From Gaeumannomyces sp. JS-464 (taxonomy: Eukaryota; Ascomycota; Sordariomycetes; Magnaporthales; Magnaporthaceae): a DNA stretch of 64,000 nucleotides. The position numbers and the translations under genes were made by a program. Positions 1 through 10,259 of the stretch are shown here, one piece after another (position 1 is the stretch's first letter; every line of letters starts with the position of its first letter). The notes beneath the pieces are model-generated. The model was not told where the DNA came from. It did no database searches and saw only the letters and a program-made list of their open reading frames with translations. Location of the stretch: assembly GCA_002197995.1 (NCBI GenBank), contig NGZR01000004.1:2914001-2978000 (forward strand). Direction: 5' to 3'.

Positions 1-3000
1 CAAAAAGCGGAAGCTTAATATTAAAGGATTACATAAACGTATATTTTATTTAACCCGAATAAAAAAACAAACGTACGGTATTCGTTTTTTTTATTAAAAA
101 ACTAAAAAAAAACCATTTAAACGGAAAGCACGGAATAAAAAAAAAGGAAAACCGATAAAAACCTCGCGATAGTAAAATTAAATTAGCTATACGATTTATT
201 AACGTTTTAAATGGAATATTAAAAAAAAAAGGTTAAAATAATAATCGATTGCGAAATATAAAGATTATATATCGTTATAAGCGGTTAAACGGTATAAAAT
301 TCCTATAAAACGAAAACGCTAACCGTATTAATTAAAAACGGTCGAAAAAATATTTATCGCTTATAATAAAAAATAAATTAACCAAAAAACGCAATTAGTA
401 ATATTACGCATTTGAAATGGAAAACGTTACTATTATATTAAATAAGCTAAATATAAAAAAAAAAATGTAATTTTCGGAATTTTTTAGTTTAAAAAAAATA
501 ATTTACGGATAAATTAGGTTACCGGCTAAATTTAATAAAAAAAGCTACGAATAATTAAAACGATTTACTAATTACGAATTTTAAACCGTAAATATAAAAA
601 GTAACGAAAAAAGGTTATAACGGTAATAAAATTTAGCAATTTACTTTTACATTTAACATTGGTAAATATACGATTATTTAAAATAAAAAACAATTAAAAC
701 GACTAAATTAAATATTAAAAAACGGCTCGCGAATGTTTTGGAAAAATACCACAAATACGAAAAATTATTTCGGAAAAATTTAAAAACGGTGCTTCCTAAA
801 TATAAACCGTTCGATTTGGAAATTAAATTTAAACTAAAAACGCAATTTAAATACTAAAAGCTATATTAGTTTAGCTTTTAGTAATAAAAAGTATTAAAAA
901 AACAATTGGAAAAAAACTTACGAAAAAAATATATTAAACCTTTCGATTTTCTAATAGGATACGAGATTTTATAAAAAAGGAAAAAAGATAAAACGGAGTA
1001 AATATGCATCGATTACCGTTTATTAAACGAGGTTATAATTAAAAATCGGTATTTTTTGCTTTTTATTACGAATTGCGCGATAAGCTCGGTAAAGCTTAGT
1101 ATTTTACGGTTTTAAACCTACGGAAAGTTTATAGTTTAATACGAATTAAAAAGGGCTAAAAATGGTTACGGCTTTTAAAATAAAGCTTAAATATTACGAA
1201 TTTTTAATAATAACTTTCGGGTTTATTAATGCATTAACCACGTTTTAAAAAATGGTTAATTATATATTGCGCGATTATTTTAACGTTTTCGTTTTTACGT
1301 ATTTAAACGATATTTTAATTTTTTCGAAAACGATAAAAAAGCATAAGCAGCACGTATATAAAATGTTTTAAAAGCTATTTAGCGCAAAGCTTTTTGTTAA
1401 ACCGGAAAAGTGCGAATGGCATTCGTAAAAAATTACTTTTTTAAAATTCGTAATTACGTTTAAATAAATTTATATGGATTTTTAAAAAATCGAAAAAGTT
1501 AAAAAGTGGTTTATATTTTAAAACGTTACAAAAATACGAAGGTTTTTAAAGTTTTTAAACTTTTACAAACGGTTTATCCGTAATTATAGCAAAATCGCTA
1601 TATTATTTACGAACTTTACCAAAAATAACCACCAGTTTTATTAAAAAAGGTAAAAATAAAAAGCTTTCGAATAATTATAAAACGCCGTATTAAAAAAACT
1701 AATATTAGCATTTTTAAATTTAAAAAAACCTTTTAAAGTTAAAACCGACGCGTTAAATTACGCGATCGGCGGTTAATTCGGACAACGGGACGATTAAAAA
1801 TAGTTGCACTTTTATACGTTTTTTTTGCAAAAGTTAAACGGATTTAAGTTAAATACCAAATTTACGATAAAAAACTTTTAGCGATAATTCGAGCATTCGA
1901 AAAATGGCGGTTATACTTTTATAAAGCGAAGCATTAAGTTATAATATACGAATTATAAAAACTTAACGCATTTATTATAAGCAAAAACTTAAATAAGCGA
2001 TAAATCCGTTAAAGCGAGTTTTTGCAAAATTACGATATTCGAATCGAATACCGGAAAAATCGAAAAACGGCCGGGCAAACGCTTTAAACCGACGGCCGGA
2101 TATTAAATTGCAATATTTAAAAAAATACGGGTAATTTTAACGGAAAAACCAAACGGGTTTTTAGTTCCGGCATAAAGATGCTCGTTAAAACGGTCCGGTA
2201 AAGAAAAGTTTAAACCCTAAAAAAAATTTAACAAATTTATAGCTAATTAGCATACGGCTATTAAAACGTAAAAAAAACGTAAAAACGGTTATAATAATAT
2301 TACGGGTTCGTAAAAACTTAAGCCGAAATACAAAACGCAATAAAAAATTGCGAAAACTGCGTTAAAAACAAGCTAATAAGTATAAGCTTTATAAGCTTTT
2401 GCAATTATTGCTAGCATTAAACGAAGCATAGTAAAAAGTTACTATAAATTTCGTTATTAAACTTTTTTAATTTAAAAAACTGTTAATTGGAATAAAATAC
2501 GATAATATATTAGTAATAATAAATAGTTTACCAAATACGTTTTATTTTTATTATATAAAAAAAGCAGTAATATAACAAAGCTAACGTACGTTTTTATTAA
2601 ACACGTAATAGCGAAATACGGCACGCTAAACCGTTTAATTACAAATAAAAATAAGCTATTTATAAGCAAATTTTAAAAAAGGCTTACAAGTAGGCTAAAA
2701 GCGAAGCACTTTTTATTTATAGCTTATATTTTAAACAAATAAATAAACGAAACGAACGAATTAAACCATAAAATAATACCTACGTTATTATATTAATTAC
2801 AAATAAAACGATTAAATATAATTATTTTATAGCCTAATTTACTTACAATAGCTTAATTTATAAAAGCATAAAAATTATACCGTTTTATACGAATTACGGG
2901 TTTACGCTTATAACGTATAAGGAATTTAAAATAAAAAAACATGCTTTAACAGCGGAAATACAAATAACGAGTTTACTAAACTATATAAACATTTTTAAAT

Positions 3001-3480
3001 AAAGCTAAAAAAGCTACGGCACCGTATAATTACTTAAACAAAATAAAAAAAAAATCGAAAAACCGACTTTTAAAAAAAAGGATAACGTTTATTTTTTTCG
3101 ACGAAATATTAAAACGAAACGACCAAACGATAAGTTAAATTATAAAAAATTAGGATTTTTTAAAATATTAAAAAAAGTTTCGAACGTAAATTACAAATTC
3201 CAATATTACTAATTATAAAATCCCACCCGGTTTTTTATATTTTTTATTCGAATTAGCGTTACCGGGTTTTAAAAACGACGAGTTAATAGAAATCGACCCG
3301 GAATAAAATACGAAATCGAAAAGATTTTAAACTATAAGCCGAAAAGCAAGCTTAAAAAGTACTTAGTTAAATGGAAAAATACGGCTACGAAAAAAACACG
3401 TAGGAAAAAGGAATTAATTTTATAAATTGTTAAAAAGCTTTAACAAAATACCGGTAAAAGCGTTTATAAAAAGGTTAGCA
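1..3480 (+). mobile_element. RIP-degraded Ty3/gypsy retrotransposon with chromodomain (relic)
   Basis: Translation of the plus strand, ignoring stops and small frame shifts, gives the order of a chromovirus pol polyprotein. Reverse transcriptase lies at about 800-1480, with the catalytic YxDD box at 1299-1310 reading TYLND, so the first catalytic Asp has become Asn. RNase H follows at about 1730-2110 and ends in a RIPed form of the usual ADALSRRPD linker (ANALNRRPD near 2066-2100). Integrase spans about 2290-2990; its second catalytic Asp also reads Asn (ITNKNKLF near 2641). A chromodomain lies at about 3309-3440 (KYLVKWKN). The region is extremely AT-rich, TpA is abundant and CpA/TpG look depleted, as expected from RIP; CpG is comparatively retained. 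Small frame jumps also occur, for example near 1070. The 5' end (gag, protease and 5' LTR) is beyond or at the left edge. The element cannot be active. It is a fungal element, seen here only as a decayed copy. Confidence 0.9.
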
Positions 3481-3554
3481 AAAAAACGGTAAAACGACGA
3501 TTTTCTTTAAAAATACCCGCGATATTTCCAAAAAAAAAACCGCTGGTTTTTTTT

Positions 3555-3630
3555 AGCCCAGCCGGAAATCGAACCCGGGATTTATAAAATGGTGTTATAA
3601 GTAATACCGTTTTATTATTAGGTTAAAAAA
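3555..3630 (-). pseudogene. tRNA-like relic (pol III A/B-box remnant)
   Basis: Read on the minus strand, this stretch has a near-perfect TpsiC arm with a B-box-like core (GGGTTCGATTTCC), an A-box-like start (TAACCTAAT...ACGG) and, between them, a loop CTTATAA that would place a UAU (Ile) anticodon. The anticodon stem and acceptor stem do not pair fully; some mismatches would be repaired by undoing G-to-A or C-to-T changes, others would not. It lies inside the RIPed repeat block, so it may be a tRNA-derived (SINE-like) piece or a tRNA caught in a duplicated segment. It is not a functional tRNA as written. Confidence 0.45.
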
Positions 3631-3743
3631 AGCAATATACTAAAACCAAATAAAGCAAAAAAGTTTACGCCGAACGGTTAACAAAAAAAAAAAGGATAAA
3701 AGTTCGATAAATTTTAAAGCAAGCTTAAAAACTTATCAACTTT

Positions 3744-3806
3744 TACGGTTATGGGAATTCGAACCCGGAATTTCGGTAAAAATTAAAACCACGTTTAATA
3801 CGTTAT
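3744..3806 (-). pseudogene. second tRNA-like relic (B-box remnant)
   Basis: About 115 bp to the right of the first relic and in the same minus orientation, the sequence again contains a TpsiC-like arm (CCGGGTTCGAATTCCC on the minus strand) followed by a plausible 3' acceptor segment. Upstream there is an AT-rich stretch that could be a RIPed anticodon and D arm, but no confident cloverleaf can be drawn. It may be another tRNA-derived segment or chance similarity strengthened by RIP. Confidence 0.35.
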
Positions 3807-3944
3807 AAAATTTAAAAAAATTGTTAAAAAAAATTACAATTTACCTTAATTAAAAAAGGCAAGCAAGTTTAAGTTAAAATTAACCTTGGACGTTTACTAA
3901 CCGAAAGGGAAAAAAGAAGCTACGAATGGTTTAAATTATAAAAA

Positions 3945-4340
3945 AATCCGACGAACCTCCCGGTCGGCCTCCTCCCGTTCGATACGCTCCAATTTTTCCA
4001 TAGCGTTAATACCACGACGAATTATACGCATTTTTTTTTTAAACCATATTTTTTTTTATTTTCGCAAACGTTCGAGTTTATTATCCAAAGCACGACGTTC
4101 GTTATTTAAAACGCGACGTTTTTTTTTTACCGCTTCGATTTTCGCTTCCATTTGCTGGTATTAAAAGCCGATAAAACGAAGCTACTCGGGCGAAAAACCT
4201 AAAATGTCGCAACTTATGCGGTTTCGATTAAAGCATTTTACGCACCGAAAAAAGTCCTAAAAAAAGGCTTCGCACTTTTCGCGTTTTAAAACCTCGTAAT
4301 AAAAAAAAGCAGGAAGGCATTTTAACAAAGGAAAAAACGA
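3945..4340 (-). pseudogene. RIPed remnant of a repeat-associated Cys-motif/coiled-coil protein
   Basis: Minus-strand translation, broken by in-frame stops, shows a short Cys-containing segment (KREKCEAFF, then FRCVKCFNRNRISCDILGF) followed by a strongly charged helix-forming stretch with heptad-like spacing (MEAKIEAVKKKRR, ERRALDNKLERLRK, RRGINAMEKLERIERE). The Cys spacing (CxxC then Cys about 8 residues later) and the basic coiled coil recall proteins found many times over in fungal genomes beside transposons, but I cannot name a family. The stops match C-to-T or G-to-A changes (for example TAA or TAG where CAA or TGG is likely), as in the neighbouring retrotransposon. No start codon or terminus can be fixed. 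Confidence 0.5.
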
Positions 4341-4520
4341 TTTAAACAAACAAGTTTTTACGCTAAAAGGTTTTTTTCGTAAAAGGACGTTTTCGCACCC
4401 GATTAAACATTTTGTTAAACTAAAAAAGGAATGGAAAATAGTAAAAAAGGAAAATATTTACCATTAACAAAAAGCGGGGCGATAAAACGTGGCTAAAAGG
4501 ATTTAGCCTAAAAGGGAAAC

Positions 4521-5560
4521 TTAATATTACGACTAGTATGCAAACCCCGGGGCGGCAAAACGAAAAAGGCCTTAAGCGGTGCCCTTACCCCGCACTCGAA
4601 CACGTAAAGCCACGTAACCCCAGCTGGATCTTTAGATTTATGCTAAAAGGATTACAAATTTACAAAGCCAAAAGGATTTTTAAATTTGTATTAGCGGGAC
4701 CAAAATCCACAAATTTAACCTAACATAAGGCAAAAGGCAACGTGTATATAAAGGATGGATTTCCTCCTATATTTAAGTAGCTTTAATTAAAGCTTCGGCA
4801 TTAGTTAACTTAAATTAGCTCCCAAGCATCCTTTGGGGCAAGCAATCAAATTGCCCTTCCAATCACGTGTTCCCTTGTTTACCAGCACTAGCGATACTGT
4901 CCTTTCCACCCCCGAGGTGCTTTACCCTAAAAGCAAACCCTTAATTGTAAAGTCGATAGCTGTTTAATTAGGCCAGAAGTAGGTTGGACTTTTAACCCGG
5001 CCTGCAAACGAGCCCCAAAACATAAAGCCGTGGCCTTTTTATTTTATTAATGCAAAAGTAGCCGGATTCTCGCAGTCGTGCACCGTTATATATCGCCGGC
5101 CTTTAAGGGTTGGTTAAAATACCAAACCTCGTTAAACTAAAGGAAAGGGCCGAGGCCGCCTTATATCCAATGCTCTTCCGTTGGGTATCTTTTTAAGGCC
5201 CAATTCGCAAAGTTAAGCCGCAGTCGTCGCGTCTTGTCCGAAAAAGGGAGGCGGGCACCCTGTCGTACGCGTTTATAGTGCAAAGAGGTTATAAAAAAAA
5301 TTGGTGCCCCAAATTTTGGAACCCAGGGATTAGGTACTGGAGGTTAGCTTAAGGATCCGGCGGTGACGAGGGTCCTTATTAAAGAACTGTTGCAACGCAC
5401 GCACTTTTCCTCGGAGGCCTGTTTCTTTAAAGTGCCGCCTTTTTTTTGGGGGGTAACGGGCCCGGGCCGGCAGGCCCATTGAAACCTGCCGGTAGGTGAC
5501 CCTAGTGCCCGGCTATATCTTGATACGGCTAATGCGCGTAATCTCGTAGGGTTCGTATTT
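4521..5560. other. Transition zone, possible LTR-like fragment, no gene
   Basis: Base composition climbs here from the AT-rich RIP block to normal GC. A TATATAAAGG box at about 4744-4753 followed by an AT-rich leader resembles the promoter half of an LTR, and 'ctaaaagg'-type motifs recur in 4490-4690, but I found no matching second copy in the window and no clear TG...CA ends. The only open frame (4538-4723) has no recognisable product. A run of G at about 5449-5454 and GC-rich segments follow. Nothing coding is supported. Confidence 0.4.
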
Positions 5561-5604
5561 TTATTTTGGTATCGCGGTCGAGGTTTTTAGTACCCTGTTG
5601 TTTG

Positions 5605-5690
5605 GGAGGGTCGAGGGAGGGTAAGCCGGAGGGGTCGAGGGTCGCGGAGGGTAGGCTGGAGCGTCGAGGGTCGCGGAGGCGGAGGTAGGT
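5605..5690. repeat. Short GA-rich degenerate direct repeat
   Basis: The string GTCGAGGGTCGCGGAGG occurs at about 5634 and again at about 5663, with a related partial copy (GGGTCGAGGGAGGG) near 5610, so the spacing is roughly 25-30 bp. A CG dinucleotide run lies just after, at about 5701-5716. This is simple-sequence-like DNA with no coding signal. Confidence 0.6.
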
Positions 5691-5766
5691 AGGGTACCCA
5701 ACGCGCGCGCGCGCGGCGTCGGGAGTCGAACTTGGCGCCTGCTGGGCGTGCAATTGGGAAGGCATT

Positions 5767-5892
5767 GAATTGAACGTATCGCGGTGCAGATCGCCAGCGT
5801 TGAAGGGCGTTGATTGAAGGTATCGCCGTGCAGATTGCCGGCATTGAAGGGAATCGAATTGAAGGTATCGCCGTGCAAATTGGGGCCGGGCC
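5767..5892. repeat. Tandem repeat, ~45-bp unit, about 2.7 copies
   Basis: Three successive copies start at TTGAACG (5770), TTGAAGG (5814) and TTGAAGG (5859), i.e. 44 and 45 bp apart. Each runs TTGAAGGTATCGCCGTGCAG followed by an ATTGCCGGCATTGAAGG-like second half. The third copy is truncated after GTGCAAATTGGGG. Copies differ by a few substitutions. Open frames across the repeat on both strands exist only because of its composition. Confidence 0.8.
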
Positions 5893-7766
5893 GGGGTTTG
5901 AATCGGTGGAATTCTATTAGGTTCTTTGAGGTAGGGGTCGTGGGTAGAGATACATTGATTTGCACGCATTTTTCTATGCGAAAAAGTGTATTTGAATACA
6001 TGGCCTAATTAGGCAAGATCCACCGCACTAACAATTCAGATCCCTGAATACTGTACATAAATAATCTTTAAATGTCGGGTGGTGTTCCCAAACCCACCAT
6101 GGTAGGATAGCCCATCCACCCGCCACTCCGACGCAGGGGTTAGTTGGGTTACTCCCGACCGTCCAAACGATTTCACCAGACTGAAATCTAGATCCTCCCC
6201 GTGCATATGTGGCTCTCTCGCACGATTATCGAAACCCCGTGTGCCGTCGGTGTACCCATGTACCAAGGACACAGAGAAGAGAGAGCGCACGCCTCATTCC
6301 CCACCCACCCATCGCGGCCAAGCCGCTTCTACGATCTCTCCCTCTTGCATCTCGCTTTTGTTCTCGATGTTCTGGAAGCCTTCTTCGAGACTAAAAAAAA
6401 AAGCCCCACAAGCGGCCCATGGACTGTTCTCGCCTCCTTTGGTGGAGGGTGGGCCCTGTGCCTCTCAGCAGATCAGTATCCGTACCACTGAGGTACCCTT
6501 TGCCCTGAGCAAAGTCGCCACGACACCAGAGTTGGGTCGTTTGAGGAATTGACAGCTTTTGGTATGTGCTCCGAGCGGCCTCTGATAAAGCACTGCGTCT
6601 GTTCTAGGCGTAATAAGCACTTCAACCCGGCTCTGGTACAGCAGATACCCTCCGTCAGGTTCTGTACCATAGAGATTTGCGTATAGCCCATATTAGGCCT
6701 ACCGGCCGTCGTCAACAGGGTCAGTATGTAGATCTCCCCTGGCGTTCAGTGAGCTAAAGAACTCAGCCCCATACAACACAAGCTGTCACCTAGCCCGTGA
6801 TGTAAAATAAATTTTTTCTCTAGCCCCTGGCCTGTATGTAGTCCGTGGTAGATACGTACTCACTCCCCTGTGTAGCACCGGGGATGAGCGAGAAGCTTAA
6901 GCAAGCACACACACATACCTAGGTACATACCTTACCCATCCAGATCCGGATCGACCCCGGGTACATCGATCTGGACAACGGGGGACGAGAGCGGTAGGCC
7001 CGAGCAGCAGTACCTCGTGCCCTCTTCATCCGACCACCCCCTGAAGGCCCTTGGCCCTCCGGTCCCTCCCCGTCGTTTCTAGAACGTCCACCCCGCGATG
7101 CTGTGCTGCAGGGGGTGCGCTTTGCACCCATGGCGGCGGCGGCGCGGGTGCTCCCGAGAGGACAAGGGCCTCTCTGCTGCCCCAGCCGTCTGGCTCCGCC
7201 GGTTTGGCTCACGGACCCCAGGGGTCCTCGCCACGCAGCACACACTGGTAACTCATCGTGTGCGTCTGTGCATATGGACATGTACCAGGCGGTCTAGACC
7301 TCGGGTGGAGTCGTGTCAAATTGCCTTGTCGGCGGTAGCTGGGGCCCCTCCCTGTGATCCCTCCGCGCTAGACGACGACAGGATGGTGGTTCTCGCTTCG
7401 CCGCAGCAAGGGTCGTCGGTTGTCACTGCTGACCGGTGATGCAAGTGCCTTCTCTCAAGTCAGGAAGAAACCTGCCAGCGATGACTGGGGTACCTCAGGC
7501 CGGTAAACCCGTGCGCCATGAAACGGCACACCTGTAGAGTCTAGACGGTCCCGTCGTTGCTTGTTCTAATTTCGATTCAACCTCTATCAGAAAATGGACA
7601 CGCAGCCCGAACGCCAGATCGATGGTGCAAGATTGCCAACTAGAAACCCAACCGAGATTTACGCCACAAATTTTGGAAACCCAACACAAAGTCTCTAATC
7701 TGAACCCAGACTCACCCTGGCCAAGGTAGAACACCCTTTTGAAAAGCCAGGCCCCTGGGCGGCCGC
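5893..7766. other. Intergenic, no gene recognised
   Basis: Roughly 1.9 kb between the repeat block and the 3' end of the threonine deaminase gene. Several overlapping frames of 60-120 codons exist on both strands, but none has a recognisable domain, consistent composition or splice-extended neighbour. There is normal GC content and no RIP appearance. A short A run occurs near 6392-6402. I see no RNA gene. Confidence 0.6.
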
Positions 7767-9686
7767 TTAGTCAACACGGAGGAACGTCTTGAACACTTCC
7801 GAGTTGGTGCAGTCGGTCCATGGGTAGCCAATGGCCTTGAGGAACTTGTCCAGCTCCCCAACCTCGGCATCGGGGCACTGGATGCCAGCCAGGATCTTGC
7901 CAACATCGCTGCCGTAGTTGCGGTACTGGAAGAGGCTGATGTTGTACCTTGGACGCAGCGTGGCTAGGAACTTCTCGAGCGCCCCGGGGCGCTCGGGAAC
8001 TCAAACATGTACAGCCGTTCGTTGGGGACATTGGACCGCCCGCCTACGAGATAGCGCACGTGGCTCTTAGCGAGCTCGTCGCCCGACAGGTCCGTGACCC
8101 CCATGTCGGCCGACGAGATGCGCTGCATCAGGCTCTGCAGCTGCTGAACGCGCTGCGACGCGGGTCCGCTGAGGGACAGGCCCAGGAGGATGTTGGCGGC
8201 CGAGTCGTCGGCGTACCGGTACGTGAACTCGGTCACGTTGTTGGGCATGACGGCCTTGATTAGCTCGGCGAAGGATCCCGGGCGCTCGGGGATGCACACC
8301 GACAGGAGGGCCTCGCGGCCCTCGCCGACGTTAGCGCGCTCGGCCACGAAGCGCAGCCGGTCGAAGTTCATGTTGGCCCCGCTCGTGATAGCGACAAGCG
8401 AGCGCTTGGGGTCACTCGACGGGTTGTTGGCGACCCACTTCTTGAGCCCCGCGAGGGCCAAGGCGCCGGCGGGCTCGACGACGGACCGCGTGTCCTCGAA
8501 AATATCCTTGATGGCGGCGCAGGCCTCGTCGGTGGTGACCTCGACCATCTCGTCGATGACCTCGCGGCAGATGCGGAAGGTCTCTTCGCCGACAGTCTTG
8601 ACTGCAGCGCCGTCGGCGAACAGACCAACGTCCTTGAGCAGGACGCGCTCGCGCTTGGCGATGGACTGGGTCATGGCGTTGGCGTCGTGGGCCTCGACGC
8701 CGATGATGCGGACGTGGGGCGCGATGCGCTTCACGTAGACGCCGATGCCGGCGATCAGGCCGCCGCCGCCGACGCAGCAGAAGATGGCCTCGAGGCGCTG
8801 CAGGTTCGTCTGGCGCAGCAGCTCCATGCCGATGGTGCCCTGGCCGGCGATGACGTAAGGGTCGTCAAAGGGCGGGATGTTGATGAGGCCATCGACCTTC
8901 TCGCGACGGGCGCACTCCTCCTTGGCGGCGTCAAAGTCCGGGCCGTGCAGCACGACGTGGCTGCCCATGCGCGAGACGTTGAGATGCTTGATGCTGGGGG
9001 TGCCCTCGGGCATGACGATTGTGGCGGGGATCTTGAGCTTGCGGGCCGAGTAGGCGACGCCCTGGGCGTGGTTGCCGGCGGAGCAGCAGACGACGCCGCG
9101 CCAGGACTTTGAGCAGTCCAGGTGGGCCATCTTGTTGTAGGCGCCGCGCAGCTTGAAGCTGAAGACAGGCTGCTCGTCCTCGCGCTTGAGCAGGACATTG
9201 CACTCCAGGCGGTTGCTGAGGTTGACGGCGGTTGTGATGGATGTCTCGTTGCAGACCTCGTAGACCTTGGAGGTGAGGATCAGACGGAGGTACTGGGGCG
9301 CGGGTGTGTATTTGCTATGTTAGTGTTTGGCGCAGAGCAGGGACCAATCAGAGACGGGACGATGGCAGATATTGGGAGATGAGTACGTCGGGGTGGCCGT
9401 TGGGCAGCAGAAACTCCCTAGGGACTGTACTGATGGCCCGCACGGTCTTATCCTCAGACGGCGGCGACGGATTGGCGCTGTACTCGGTCAGGGACAGGCC
9501 GTTCAGGCTCGGGGTGCGAGGGGTGTGCGGCCGGGGGGTTTCGTGCGCGGTGAAGATGGCGGCGGTGGGCGACGGCGGCGTGCGCGTGCCATTAATGCCA
9601 TTGACGGCGTGCTCCGGGACCTCGTCAGCGACCCCGTTCACGCCCGGCGCGGGCTCGACGGCGGGCTGGTCCAGCGGGGCCGGCAT
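7767..9686 (-). CDS. ILV1: Threonine deaminase (threonine dehydratase, biosynthetic)
   Basis: Catalyses the PLP-dependent deamination of threonine to 2-oxobutanoate, the first committed step of isoleucine synthesis. Exons are 9387-9686 and 7767-9292; the 94-bp intron joins NGHPD to [13 protein letters not shown] in phase 0. The catalytic domain shows the PLP-lysine motif ([12 protein letters not shown]), the SAGNHAQG substrate loop and the Gly-rich phosphate loop ([13 protein letters not shown]). Two C-terminal ACT-like regulatory repeats follow ([15 protein letters not shown] and LYMFEFP...ALEKFL). The frame breaks in the second repeat at about 7985-7990: one G is missing inside a perfect GC palindrome (7977-7994). 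Beyond it, the expected C-terminus resumes in another frame and ends ...FKTFLRVD. With that base restored the protein is about 608 residues. The first Met (9686) opens a Pro/Ala-rich segment without an obvious mitochondrial presequence, so the true start may lie upstream. It is divergent from RCF1. Confidence 0.93.
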
Positions 9687-10259
9687 GTCTGGTGTGCTCT
9701 GTCTGCGAGACTTGGCTCGACAACCTCAAGGGCTTCCATATTGAGGCCGGCTGATATCGAGAGCGAGGACCGGCCATAATAGCAGTCAGAGATGAATTTT
9801 TTGGTGGGGCGCGCCCTGCTGCTTTGTGAGCCACCGCCGTCGGCCCGCCAGATTGGCACCCAGTGCAGGTGTGGCAGGCTCCGATTGCGGGGAGGGGTCA
9901 AGTCAGTTGACCGAGTCAGTTGCTGCTTCCCGCGCTGCAGGGATGATGCGCCCAGGGGCTGCAGCGGCTCACAGCGGCTCACACGGCTCTATCTGGGCTG
10001 CTGTGGCCAGCGCATTTGCAGCTAATCGAGAGCTTGTGAGGTAATAGCTTGAGCTATGACCACCCGTGGAAGCATTCGGCGACCAAGATCTCCACCTTGG
10101 ACATCGTGGAGCGTCATCGAGCCACTTACCCGCCACAAAGCCCGAGACCAGTGACAAATTGGTTTCTTACACCGGCGACTGCGCAGCCCTTGCAAACCAT
10201 TGCACCCGGCCGACCGACCACCTAGATCAGCGAGACGGATCAGAGCCGGATTTTGAACG
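9687..10259. promoter_or_regulatory. Shared divergent promoter region, ILV1/RCF1
   Basis: 573 bp between two divergently transcribed start codons. It holds short frames on the minus strand, one of which (Met at about 9777) would encode an Arg/Ser-rich segment suited to a mitochondrial presequence, but it is out of frame with the ILV1 start. No classical TATA box or GCN4-type TGACTC element was found with confidence. Confidence 0.4.

Noticed and set aside
3555..3806. Functional tRNA genes
   Set aside because: T-arm similarity is real, but anticodon and acceptor stems do not pair, so they are listed as relics only.
5529..6001. Overlapping 85-146-codon minus-strand ORFs
   Set aside because: They are reading frames through short tandem repeats and a CG run; there is no protein-like pattern.
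8190..9112. Long plus-strand ORFs (141-182 codons)
   Set aside because: Antisense of the threonine deaminase main exon; composition follows the sense gene and no motif is present.
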